Below are positions 45,201 through 52,529 of a stretch of DNA of 64,000 nucleotides, piece after piece. This DNA is from Bradymonas sp963697525 (lineage in GTDB: Bacteria > Myxococcota_A > Bradymonadia > Bradymonadales > Bradymonadaceae), in assembly GCA_963697525.1 (NCBI GenBank), contig OY969087.1:6820001-6884000 (forward strand), in the 5' to 3' direction. A program made the translations under genes and the position numbers. The notes under the pieces were generated by a model. That model searched no databases. It was given only the letters and a program-made list of their open reading frames with translations, and was not told where the DNA came from. The stretch's first letter is position 1, and the number at the start of each line of letters is the position of its first letter.

Positions 45201-45995
45201 GGTGCACGTCTGGGCGCAAAAGCCATTGGAGCAGGACTCGCCGCTGTTGCAGCTCACGGTGGTGCCCCACTCCAGGCAGCCGTCGCCGTCGAAGTCGTCG
45301 CAGGTCTGGTAGCCGTCGCCGTCACAGCGGCGCGCCTGGCTGCTGGAGCACTCGTCGGTACAGCTCGACTCGCAGCGCCCATTGACACAGAACTGGTCGG
45401 AGCAGTCGGTGGAATTGCCCCACTCCAGGCAGCTATCCTGGTCGAAGTTGCCGCATTCGACGACCGCGTTGCCGTCGCATTGCTTGGCGCCGGCGGTGGT
45501 GCACTCGTCGGTGCAGTCGATCGCGCAATGGCCACTCGAGCAGGTCTCACCATTGCCGCACGCCTGGGGCGCGCTCCATTCGAGGCAGCCGTCGTTGTTG
45601 GCGTCGACGCACTCGGAGACGCCGTCGCCGTCGCATTTCTTGGCGCCCATGACCGAGCAGCCCTGGTTGGGGCAGCTCATCTGGCAGTGTCCATCGTTGC
45701 AGGAGGCGCCTGTGGGGCAAGCCGTCGGCGCGCCCCAGACCAAACAGCCACCTTGCTTGACGCACTCGCGCACGCCATCCGTGCTACATTCGGACTGGCC
45801 GACGACGTCACACTCGTCCTGACATGTGCGGCCGGCGTCCGACGCGCCGCCATCGACACCCGTGTCTGCGTACGCGGCGTCGAGCGCGCCCCCGCCGTGC
45901 TGCCCCCCGCTGCCGGTATCCGAGCACGCGCTCAGCCCCAGCAGCGCGGTAAGCACCAACAACCAACAGAAACGCATACGACTCGAAGCTTTCAT
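42279..45995 (-). CDS. Large lipoprotein: eight Cys-rich modules, lamin-tail, PKD and beta-helix
   Basis: 1238 residues. A signal helix with lipobox L-S-A-C and an Asp/Gly spacer precede eight tandem modules of about 50 residues (about 57-470). Each has C-x-D-E-C, a second Cys pair, then C-L-E-W-G and a final C-x-x-G-x-C. Next come a lamin-tail domain (L-V-I-S-E-V-V-Y-D ... Y-G-S-F-G), a PKD-like domain (V-R-W-D-W-T-N-D-G) and a long right-handed beta-helix to the end. It is probably displayed on the cell surface; the modules are likely disulfide-bonded. REP clusters flank the gene on both sides. Function is not known. Confidence 0.85.
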   Translation of the reverse strand: MKASSRMRFCWLLVLTALLGLSACSDTGSGGQHGGGALDAAYADTGVDGGASDAGRTCQDECDVVGQSECSTDGVRECVKQGGCLVWGAPTACPTGASCNDGHCQMSCPNQGCSVMGAKKCDGDGVSECVDANNDGCLEWSAPQACGNGETCSSGHCAIDCTDECTTAGAKQCDGNAVVECGNFDQDSCLEWGNSTDCSDQFCVNGRCESSCTDECSSSQARRCDGDGYQTCDDFDGDGCLEWGTTVSCNSGESCSNGFCAQTCTDECTTAGATQCDGDGVVTCGNHDSDSCLEWGSPVPCASGQVCSNGHCAQSCSDECTVAGAKDCDPSGGVITCGNYDSDSCLEWSNPVACTGSQVCSGGSCTLNCTDGCSTVGARQCVSGSTTDFEVCDDYNNDGCLEWGTAQSCSAGQVCSAGACAQTCTDECSTDGASACVDASSTHTCGNFDSDSCLEWGTTVHCSASQSCQSGSCVSNPAPTGLVISEVVYDAVGSDDDTFVEIHGPAGTDLTGVSLVGINGNGGSTYNEIQLAGTIGADGLFVVANPTASAAILGAADMTDAHADYQNGPDSIQLKFGSTVLDAVGYGSFGSSDVFAGEGSAAADVAAGHSLARDASYSDTDDNATDFVDVSTPTPGAPPSSGNPGGTGNSQPPTAAFTLTPSSSTKAIVDASASSDDQTPRSALEVRWDWTNDGTWDTAWSTTKTASHTYASSASVTVKMQVRDADGQTASATQTVDLTGTLQYVSGNIGTDTTWSGTIVMTNDVTVASGATLTIDPGTRVLVLHVEDDSDSYGDVALIINGTLDVNGTSADPVLFTPYEATQKHAGTWEGIENQGTFQSSGLLVEYAENGVRSTVDNQTIANVVARFNVRGFRGRGNNLNLQNLTLDGNEQGLSMACRWSTAYPGDCPTDYDSRTSATMSISNVTAVRNQLGLLIEAHDNDSISMLNVTATDNAQGMRVTSVGNGYASQTASVSLTRSTVSDNDGYGLYVSDDPQSKDTVLSTLSVTQSDLERNAVGLRVNIYSLGGSFEYNNVRQNRYLGALIEGSYRNGGWKAPTNNNITGNGADAGISTVSVTKDYTISSGYSQQFTWTTPANQSILAIYGDIINEQYTGNSVDMRVGGASGVAYLRDGFYQDVPNGSGGTERRYGYSPEYQFSDTLFLNLHTGGTVMPSVKLRDVVVWDPSASNMDVAAFGDLTLTGNYLGDPTTASARVFAAPTMTVDTTGLLSSAVSTAGR

Positions 45996-46130
45996 GGACT
46001 TTACCTCAGGGAAACTCGAACGCGCTGCCTTGAAAAGAGCAGGCTTAGCTGCATGTAGGCTCGATGCACGCGACCATAGCTCCCCGCACGGATGATTTCA
46101 ACCGACCGGTCAACCCCAATCCTCACGCCC

Positions 46131-46390
46131 CTCAACACGGTGTCAGACACCATGACGAGCGCCCCCGCAACACGGTGTCAGACACCATAACGAACGCCCC
46201 CTCAACACGGTGTCAGACACCATGACGAGCGCCCCCTCAACACGGTGTCAGACACCATGACGAACGGTATCAGACACCATAACGAGCTCCCTCTCAACAC
46301 GGTGTCAGACACCATGACGAGCGCCTCCTCAACACGGTGTCAGACACCATGACGAACGCCCCTTCAACACGGTGTCAGACACCATAACAA
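46131..46390. repeat. Array of eight REP palindromes, period 35 bp
   Basis: Cores begin at 46139, 46174, 46209, 46244, 46266, 46301, 46336 and 46371. Spacing is exactly 35 except for one deletion step of 22 bp, where the core is also changed (GGTATCAGACACC). Each unit reads ccctcaacac-core-atgacgarcgc. Units are nearly identical, so expansion is recent. Located between the lipoprotein's 5' end and the sulfur operon promoter. Confidence 0.95.
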
Positions 46391-46430
46391 ATCGCCTGGC
46401 GCGCGGGTTTGCGCATTCGCGTGGCGATGA
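46391..46430 (-). pseudogene. Second remnant of a methyltransferase 3' end
   Basis: On the minus strand this reads F-I-A-T-R-M-R-K-P-A-R, the usual C-terminal motif of the same methyltransferase group as the pseudogene at 33725 (F-M-A-T-R-A-R-K). It directly adjoins the REP array, in the same relative orientation as at 33716 and 42235. It is more diverged than the remnant at 42235. Confidence 0.5.
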
Positions 46431-46487
46431 ATCAAGCTCACCATCGCAGTTCCGTTTGGGCGTTTTCGCGGACGAAAGCCTATTAAA

Positions 46488-46517
46488 TTGACAAATCATA
46501 TAGGTTTAGTATGATTT
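46488..46517 (+). promoter_or_regulatory. Sulfur-operon promoter with an overlapping dyad operator
   Basis: TTGACA (46488-46493), 16 bases, TATGAT (46510-46515): a near-consensus housekeeping promoter in an AT-rich island. AAATCATA (46493-46500) and TATGATTT (46510-46517) form a perfect 8-bp inverted repeat with a 9-base spacer, covering the spacer and the -10 box. A bound dimer would repress. The regulator is not in this window; Rrf2/CymR-like control of sulfur genes is a guess. Confidence 0.8.
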
Positions 46518-46578
46518 AATTTGTAACGACCAAATAACACCGCCTCGAAACGGGGCAGGCATTACCCAGGACGCACCG

Positions 46579-47382
46579 ATGGACACGACAACCCAGATGA
46601 GCCCGGGCCGGGTCTGCTTGGTCGGCGCCGGCCCTGGCGACCCCGAGCTGCTGACGCTGCGGGCCAAGCGCCGACTCGAGCAAGCCGATGTGGTCTTCTT
46701 CGACAACCGCGCCAACCCGGCGATTTTGGACTTTTGCTCCCCGCAAGCACGCCGGGTCGACGTGGGCAAGATCCCCAGGGGCAAACGTACCTCCCAGGCG
46801 GTGATCAACGCTCTGCTGGCCAAGGAGGCGCGTCAGGGAAACCGGGTGGTGCGTCTCAAAGGCGGCGATCCCTTCGTGTTCGGACGCGGCGGCGAGGAGG
46901 CGATGTACCTGCGCGAGCGCGGCATCGCGGTCGAAGTTGTCCCAGGCATCTCCAGTTGCATCGGGGTGCCCGGGGCCGCGGGCATTCCGGTCACCCATCG
47001 GGGCGTGAGCACCCACTTTTCGGTCGTCACGGGCATGAGCGCCCAGCAAGACCAGGCCGCGCTCGCCCACACCTGGCGACAGCTCGCCGAGGCCGGCGGC
47101 ACGCTGGTCTTTTTGATGGGGGTGTCGCGCCTGGCGGACATCGTCGAGGTGCTCGACGTCGGCGGCCTTGCACCCGCGACGCCAGCAGCGCTCGTCGAGG
47201 CGGGGACCACCGCCCACACGCGCGTCGTGGAGGCGACGCTCGCCACCATTGTCGCCAAGGCCGCCCGCACCCAGGTCCGCCCGCCGGCCACCCTCGTCGT
47301 CGGCGGGGTCGTCGGGCTTCGCCAATTTATCACGAACGCAACGCCCCACGCCGATGTGGACGTTCGCGCCAACGAGTTTTGA
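46579..47382 (+). CDS. cobA: Uroporphyrinogen-III C-methyltransferase (SUMT)
   Basis: 267 residues, single-domain SUMT: V-x-L-V-G-A-G-P-G-D-P at the N-terminus, L-K-G-G-D-P-F-V-F-G-R-G-G-E-E, and G-I-P-V-T-H-R-G. It makes precorrin-2 from uroporphyrinogen III with two SAM. The CysG-type dehydrogenase/ferrochelatase half is missing. The chelatase is encoded at the end of the operon; the NAD-dependent dehydrogenase step is not encoded here. First gene of the sulfur operon; siroheme made here serves the next gene product. Confidence 0.93.
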   Translation: MDTTTQMSPGRVCLVGAGPGDPELLTLRAKRRLEQADVVFFDNRANPAILDFCSPQARRVDVGKIPRGKRTSQAVINALLAKEARQGNRVVRLKGGDPFVFGRGGEEAMYLRERGIAVEVVPGISSCIGVPGAAGIPVTHRGVSTHFSVVTGMSAQQDQAALAHTWRQLAEAGGTLVFLMGVSRLADIVEVLDVGGLAPATPAALVEAGTTAHTRVVEATLATIVAKAARTQVRPPATLVVGGVVGLRQFITNATPHADVDVRANEF

Positions 47383-47402
47383 CCTTCCGCGAGGAGACTG
47401 CG

Positions 47403-49340
47403 ATGTCGAAGATCACCAAATTGAGATTGGGCGACGAGCCGACCTGGGAGCTTGTTTACAAGCGAAACAAGGTCGAGCGGCTCAAGGACGAGAAGTTCCC
47501 CATGGAGCTGGAGGCCGAGCTCGACGAGTTCGTCCAGCAAAACTACGAGGACATCCCCGAGGAGGACATCGTCCGGCTGTACTGGTTCGGGGTCGCCCAC
47601 GACAAGCCCAAGGTGGGCACGTTCATGGTGCGCCTGAAAGTCCCCTGCGGCATCGTGAACACCGGCCAGCTTCGCGCGGTGGGGCGCATCTCCCAGCAGT
47701 ACGGCGACAACTACGGCGAGCTGACCACCCGCATGGGCATCCAGTTGCACAAGGTGCGCCTGGCGCATCTGCCGCAGGTGTTTCGGGCCATCGAGGAGAC
47801 CGGCCTGACCACCAAAGGCGCCGAGGGCGACACGGTGCGCAACATCACCGGCTGCCCGCTCACAGGGATCAACCCCGACGAGCTGTTCGACGTGCGCCCG
47901 GTCATCGACGAGGCCCACGCGTTCTTTGCCGGCAACCGCGACTACTCGGACCTGCCCCGAAAACTCAAATTTACCATCACGGGCTGCCCGCACCAGTGCA
48001 GCGGCCCGGAGTTTCACGGCGTGGCACTCTTGGCTGCCGTCAAGGATGGACGGGAGGGCTTCGCCGTGCGCGTGGGCGGCGGCCTGTCGTCGACGCCGCG
48101 CATGTCGCGCGACCTGGGCATCTTCGTACCCGTCGAGGACACCCTGTCGGTGCTGCGCGCGATCACCGACGCCTGGAAGGAGGACCTGCGCTACCGCATC
48201 AGCCGACCCAAGTCGCGCATCAAGTTCATGATGGACGACTACGGCCCCGAGGGCTTCCGCACGCTGGTCGAAGAGCGGGTGGGCAAGGCCTTCGACGACC
48301 ACCAGGCCCCCGCGCCCACCCACGGCGACGCCGCCCACCTGGGCATCCACCCGCAGAAGCAAGCCGGCCTGTCGTATATCGGCTACTCGGTGCCCCAGGG
48401 CTGGGTCCAAGGCGACCAGTTGCGCCAGCTCGCCGACATCGTCGAGACAGTGCGCGGCGACGTACGCTTTACGCGCCACCAGAACTTCATCGTGGCCAAC
48501 ATCCCCGACGAGGAGGTCGACGACATCGTCGCCCAGATCAACGCCGTCGGCTTTTCGGCGACACGCAACCGTATCTTCGGCACCTCGGTGGCCTGCACCA
48601 GCCACAAATACTGCAACTACTCGGTGACCGAGACCAAGGGGAAGGCCCAGGAGATCCTAGAGACGCTCGACGAGCGCTTCGACGCCGAGGTCGAGGGCTT
48701 GAGCCTCTTTGTCGACGGCTGCCCGCACGCCTGCGCCCAGCACTGGGTGGGCAATATCGGGCTGCAGGGAACCACCGGGCGCGGCGATGATGGCGAGCCC
48801 ATCGACGCCTACGATATCACCCTGCGTGGCGGGCTGGGCGTCGAGGCCGCCATCGGAAAGCCGCTGGTGCGCCGACTCCCCAGCGACGAGACCACTGAGG
48901 CCGTCGTGCGCCTGGTCGACGCATGGCTCGCGATGCGCCGCGAGGAGCGCACCGACGAAGATGACTTTGGCTTCCAGAACTTCTGCGACGCCCACACCGA
49001 CGCCGAGCTCAAGGCCATCGCCTTGGACGAAGAGGTCGCCGAGGTCGAGGAGGAGACCCACGTCACCTTCCGCATCTCCGGGCCGCTCCTGAGCTTTACG
49101 GGCGGCGTCGACCACTTCGAGTCGCGCGTGAGTGTCGCGCGCACCGTGCGCCGCCTGGTCGAGGGGGTCACCCGTCGCTACAAGGCGCTGCAATCGCGAC
49201 TCTTGACCGCCGACGGCCAGGTCATCTCGGACGTCAACCTGTACCTGAACGACGACGACATCCGCGAGTTCGACGGCCTGGACACAGCGCTGAAACCCGG
49301 CGACGAGGTCCTGGCGTTGCCCGCGTTATCGGGCGGCTGA
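47403..49340 (+). CDS. Ferredoxin-type sulfite reductase fused to a CysO/MoaD-like sulfur carrier
   Basis: 645 residues. Residues about 1-525 are a siroheme/[4Fe-4S] reductase with two ferredoxin-like half domains. The cluster ligands are C-T-S-H-K-Y-C (C-x5-C) and C-P-H-A-C (C-x3-C). After an acidic linker (about 527-551), residues 552-645 form a beta-grasp domain: T-F-R-I-S-G-P-L-L-S-F-T-G-G at its start and V-N-L-Y-L-N-D-D-D-I-R ... G-D-E-V-L-A-L-P-A-L-S-G-G at the end. This resembles mycobacterial CysO (V-N-I-Y-V-N-D-E-D-V-R ... L-P-A-V-A-G-G). The free Gly-Gly end could be activated to a thiocarboxylate. The cysH neighbour argues for sulfite rather than nitrite. ATG at 47403 with gaggag. 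Confidence 0.88.
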   Translation: MSKITKLRLGDEPTWELVYKRNKVERLKDEKFPMELEAELDEFVQQNYEDIPEEDIVRLYWFGVAHDKPKVGTFMVRLKVPCGIVNTGQLRAVGRISQQYGDNYGELTTRMGIQLHKVRLAHLPQVFRAIEETGLTTKGAEGDTVRNITGCPLTGINPDELFDVRPVIDEAHAFFAGNRDYSDLPRKLKFTITGCPHQCSGPEFHGVALLAAVKDGREGFAVRVGGGLSSTPRMSRDLGIFVPVEDTLSVLRAITDAWKEDLRYRISRPKSRIKFMMDDYGPEGFRTLVEERVGKAFDDHQAPAPTHGDAAHLGIHPQKQAGLSYIGYSVPQGWVQGDQLRQLADIVETVRGDVRFTRHQNFIVANIPDEEVDDIVAQINAVGFSATRNRIFGTSVACTSHKYCNYSVTETKGKAQEILETLDERFDAEVEGLSLFVDGCPHACAQHWVGNIGLQGTTGRGDDGEPIDAYDITLRGGLGVEAAIGKPLVRRLPSDETTEAVVRLVDAWLAMRREERTDEDDFGFQNFCDAHTDAELKAIALDEEVAEVEEETHVTFRISGPLLSFTGGVDHFESRVSVARTVRRLVEGVTRRYKALQSRLLTADGQVISDVNLYLNDDDIREFDGLDTALKPGDEVLALPALSGG

Positions 49341-49395
49341 AAGCTCGCCTATCTTCAAGGAAACCCGCAACCAACGCCGCACCGAGAGCTCAACA

Positions 49396-50265
49396 ATGAC
49401 CGCACAACCCATCTACTTCGACGACCTCGAGATTGGCGAACTCGCTATGGACCTGGACCACGAGCCCCCGCAGGAGGTGGTGCGCTGGGGCCTGGAGACC
49501 TTCGGCGAGCGCGTCGCCATCGTCACCTCCCTGCAGCTCGACAGCATGGCCATCTTGGACATGGCCTACCAGATCGACCCCCACGTGCGCGTGATGACGG
49601 TGGACACCGGGCGACTTCCGCCCGAGACGCTCGCCTTCCTCGACGAGGTGGGCGAGCACTACCCGCAGGCGCGCATCGAGGTGGTGCGCCCGGACGCACG
49701 CGAGGTCGAGCAGATGGTCGGCCGAAACGGCGAGGACCTGTTCTACGACTCGGTGGCCATGCGCTTTTTGTGCTGCCACATCCGTAAGGTGCGCCCGCTC
49801 ATCGGTGCCCTCAAGAGGATCGACGGCTGGTTTACGGGGCTTCGCCGCGACCAGTGGGCTTCGCGGGCGGCGATCAAAAAGCTCGAGCTCGACCACGACC
49901 ACGGCGGCATCGTCAAGCTCAACCCCCTGGCAGACTGGACCGAAGAAGAAGTGTGGGACTACGTCCACGAGCACGACGTGCCCGTCCACCCGCTATACGA
50001 CAAAGGCTACGTGAGCATCGGCTGTGCCCCGTGCTCCCGGGCGCTGAAGCCCGGCGAGTCTAAGCGCGATGGGCGCTGGTGGTGGGAGGAAGGCGCGCCC
50101 AAAGAGTGCGGCATGAACTGCCCGCTGGAGACCGGGGGCTTCGAGCACGAGGCCAAGGTCATCATGGCCCGGGTCCACGAGGACGACGCCTCGGAGCCCG
50201 CGCCGGTCATCGCCGAGCTCAACTTCGCAGCCTCCGAGGGCGAACCCGACGCCGTCGAGGGCTGA
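49396..50265 (+). CDS. cysH: APS (adenylylsulfate) reductase, CysH family
   Basis: 289 residues. Nucleotide-binding V-T-S-L-Q-L-D-S, V-D-T-G-R-L-P-P-E-T, and G-L-R-R-D-Q are CysH signatures. Cys-Cys (L-C-C-H-I-R-K-V) and C-A-P-C provide the four ligands of a [4Fe-4S] cluster, which marks APS rather than PAPS reductases. The usual C-terminal E-C-G-x-H is E-C-G-M-N-C here. It reduces APS to sulfite, the substrate of the preceding gene product. No ATP sulfurylase is in the window. Confidence 0.92.
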   Translation: MTAQPIYFDDLEIGELAMDLDHEPPQEVVRWGLETFGERVAIVTSLQLDSMAILDMAYQIDPHVRVMTVDTGRLPPETLAFLDEVGEHYPQARIEVVRPDAREVEQMVGRNGEDLFYDSVAMRFLCCHIRKVRPLIGALKRIDGWFTGLRRDQWASRAAIKKLELDHDHGGIVKLNPLADWTEEEVWDYVHEHDVPVHPLYDKGYVSIGCAPCSRALKPGESKRDGRWWWEEGAPKECGMNCPLETGGFEHEAKVIMARVHEDDASEPAPVIAELNFAASEGEPDAVEG

Positions 50266-50266
50266 G

Positions 50267-51010
50267 GTGCGCGCGAAGCCCGACACGGCCGTACTCCTCG
50301 CCGCGCACGGGAGCAGCGACGAGCCACGAAGTTTCGCCAGCGTGGACGCACACGCGGATCGGTTGCGCCAATTGGGCGTGTTCGGCAGCGTTCACGTGGG
50401 CTTTTTGCGGCAGAGTCCACCCTTGCGATCGGCCCTCGACGCCATCGACGAGTCCCAGATCGTGGTCGTCCCGATGTTAATGAGCGCCGGCTATTTTGCC
50501 GCGGGCGTCTTCCCGCGCGCGCTTGGTCTGGACGGGCCCCAGTTTGGCCAGATGCAGGCGGTTGGCGGGCACCGCGTGGCCTACACGCCGCCGCTGGGCA
50601 CCCATCGAGGTATGGTCGACGTCGTCGCGGCCTGCGCTGACGATGCCTGCCGCGATTGCGACGCCGCCACCACCACCTTGATGGTCATCGGCCACGGCTC
50701 CACACGCCACCAACAATCCACCGACTCGGTGCACATGGTCACTGCCGGGCTACGTCGGCGAACGCCTTATGCCGCAGTGGTCGCAGCGTTCGTCGATGAC
50801 TCGCCGTCAATCGCCGAGGTACTCTCCGGCGTCGCGTCCCCGCACCTCGTCGTCGTACCCTACTTCGTCGCCGATGGACCACACGTCACCCGGGACATCC
50901 CCACCGCCCTCGAAAGGGCTCCCAACCACCTGACAGTCCACCGCTGCCGTGCCGCCGGCACCCACCCCGGCGTAGACCTCCTCATTAGAGATCTCGCAGC
51001 TCTCGCCTGA
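50267..51010 (+). CDS. cbiX: Sirohydrochlorin chelatase, CbiX/SirB-like
   Basis: 247 residues with a duplicated chelatase half: A-V-L-L-A-A-H-G-S at the front and M-V-I-G-H-G-S-T-R in the middle, each with the metal-binding His. In this operon it most likely inserts iron to finish siroheme. GTG at 50267 follows the cysH stop by one base, so the genes are coupled. Fourth and last gene of the operon; a REP (51032) lies 21 bases after the stop. Confidence 0.87.
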   Translation: MRAKPDTAVLLAAHGSSDEPRSFASVDAHADRLRQLGVFGSVHVGFLRQSPPLRSALDAIDESQIVVVPMLMSAGYFAAGVFPRALGLDGPQFGQMQAVGGHRVAYTPPLGTHRGMVDVVAACADDACRDCDAATTTLMVIGHGSTRHQQSTDSVHMVTAGLRRRTPYAAVVAAFVDDSPSIAEVLSGVASPHLVVVPYFVADGPHVTRDIPTALERAPNHLTVHRCRAAGTHPGVDLLIRDLAALA

Positions 51011-51031
51011 CCAAAACCGCCCCCCAAAAAC

Positions 51032-51044
51032 GGTGTCAGACACC
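51032..51044. repeat. REP palindrome upstream of the transposase
   Basis: Core GGTGTCAGACACC inside AACGGTG...CACCGTT. It is 162 bases before the transposase start and marks the left edge of the putative RAYT unit; the REP at 52407 marks the right. Confidence 0.9.
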
Positions 51045-51128
51045 GTTGCGACCCAGCGCACATGCGCCTCAGCGCCCGATCGCCCGCCTTCCCCAACACC
51101 CCCCTTCGCAAAAAAACTTTGCCCGATC

Positions 51129-51171
51129 ACGCAACGATTCGCCCCATTTTGCCGAAAACCATAATGAGAGG
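51129..51171 (+). promoter_or_regulatory. Transposase leader/promoter region
   Basis: The conserved block acgcaacgattcgccc ... gccgaaaaccataat is repeated at 2131-2172. The cataat within it could be a -10 box for the transposase gene; no clear -35 is seen. Confidence 0.5.
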
Positions 51172-51206
51172 ATTAACGATCACCTCGAACTTATGGAGCC
51201 ACCCCA

Positions 51207-52145
51207 ATGGGAAATCGACTGCGTCATTTCGAACCCGGTATCATCTATTTCATCACCATCCGCTGCCTGCAGCAGCGCTACTTCTTTCGCCCCGGCAAGG
51301 ACGTCAACACCATCATCGCCAATGTGCTCGCCTATGCGGCCGACAAGTTCGACGTCGACATCTACGCGTTTGTGTTCATGTCCAACCACTTCCACCTGAT
51401 GGTCAGCTCGCGCTCTTGCCAGATTCAGAAGTTCATGCAGCTCCTCGACACCGAGCTCGCCAAGCAACTAAACGCCCACTGGGGCCGCTCGGGCTCGTTC
51501 TTCGAGAGCCGCTACAAGTGCTCGCCCATCCTCGACGACGACGAGCTGTTGAACAAACTTCGCTACACGGTGTGCAACCCCTGCGAATCCAACCTGGTCG
51601 CCCATCCCAAGTTCTGGCCGGGGCTGTCCTCCTGGGAGCTCCACGAGTCGGCCAAGCCGCTTGTGGGACAACGCGTCAACAAAAAGGAGTACTGGCGGCT
51701 TCGCCGAAAAGACATCGACCACGCCGAGGCCGAGCGCCGCGCCATGGTCGACTACGAGCTCGAGATGGCCAAGCTGCCCATGTGGAAGGATTTGAGCGAC
51801 GAGGCGTACAACCAAAAGGTCTTAGAGGAGCTTCGCGACCACGCCGAGCACCTGGCCGAGCACCGCAAAAGCGGGTGCGTGGGCGTCGATAAAATCCTCG
51901 AGCAGAACTGGTACGACCGCCCGCAGGACTCCGAAAGTTCTCCGTGTCCGCTGTGCCACACGACCGACCCGAAGCTTCGCGAGGAGTACACAACAGCGTA
52001 TTGGGAGATCCGCGACCTCTACAAACAGGCCGCCGACAAGTGGAGGGACGGCAAGACCGACCTCGAATTTCCCAACGGCACCATCCCGCCGGGCCACCGC
52101 GAGTGCATCGGCGCGCACGAGCCGCGCGACGAAGACATCGCCTAA
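51207..52145 (+). CDS. REP-associated tyrosine transposase (RAYT, Y1/HUH family)
   Basis: 312 residues. The catalytic part is in the first 135: the HUH motif in S-N-H-F-H-L-M (His61, His63) and the nucleophile Tyr120 in L-R-Y-T-V-C-N-P, followed by the typical F-F-E-S-R-Y-K segment before it. The remaining 175 residues are a charged helical extension with C-P-L-C near 250. RAYTs nick single-stranded DNA at REP hairpins; they are usually single copy and do not sit in IS elements. Here REPs lie on both sides (51032, 52407) and about 28 more through the window. Confidence 0.9.
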   Translation: MGNRLRHFEPGIIYFITIRCLQQRYFFRPGKDVNTIIANVLAYAADKFDVDIYAFVFMSNHFHLMVSSRSCQIQKFMQLLDTELAKQLNAHWGRSGSFFESRYKCSPILDDDELLNKLRYTVCNPCESNLVAHPKFWPGLSSWELHESAKPLVGQRVNKKEYWRLRRKDIDHAEAERRAMVDYELEMAKLPMWKDLSDEAYNQKVLEELRDHAEHLAEHRKSGCVGVDKILEQNWYDRPQDSESSPCPLCHTTDPKLREEYTTAYWEIRDLYKQAADKWRDGKTDLEFPNGTIPPGHRECIGAHEPRDEDIA

Positions 52146-52529
52146 GCGCGATACCCGCCGGTCCGTACTACAACACGACGAAAAGCTCCGGACGCTCCCG
52201 ACCTCGAGCGTTTGGATGCACCGGCATGTCTTACCCGCCCGTAGATTTCCGAGGTCGTCGGCGATCTGCCGCAGCTCGCATCCAACTCAGCCAAAATCCA
52301 GCGCTCGGGCGCGCACCCACGAACGAAAATAGAGCGCCAACGTTCCTCGCGACCGTGTTTGCAGGCACCCACCTGGCAGCAAACCCGCATACTTGCTGCG
52401 TTTCACGGTGTCTGACACTTTTTTTTCGGACACGACACCGTTTTTCGAGTGGACATCCTTACAGACTCGCGCTCCAGGCGGTGCAATTGTATAATCCGAG
52501 CACGCTCTCCAGGTGACCGCGGAACGACT
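52146..52529. other. Gene-free stretch after the transposase, with a degenerate REP pair
   Basis: 52407-52419 reads GGTGTCTGACACT, one mismatch from the core. It is followed by a T-run and gacacgacaccg (about 52430-52441), a broken second copy. This is the right edge of the RAYT unit. The remaining bases up to the GH114 gene show nothing else. Confidence 0.7.

Noticed and set aside
42135..46058. A 1307-codon open frame on the plus strand opposite the large lipoprotein
   Set aside because: Its translation is a Gly/Ala/Val/Arg-rich shadow of GC-rich codons and starts inside REP sequence; the minus-strand frame has clear domains, a signal peptide and cysteine periodicity.
46131..46390. CRISPR array
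   Set aside because: The whole 35-bp unit is repeated, there are no unique spacers, no cas genes are near, and the core palindrome is the same as at other REP sites.
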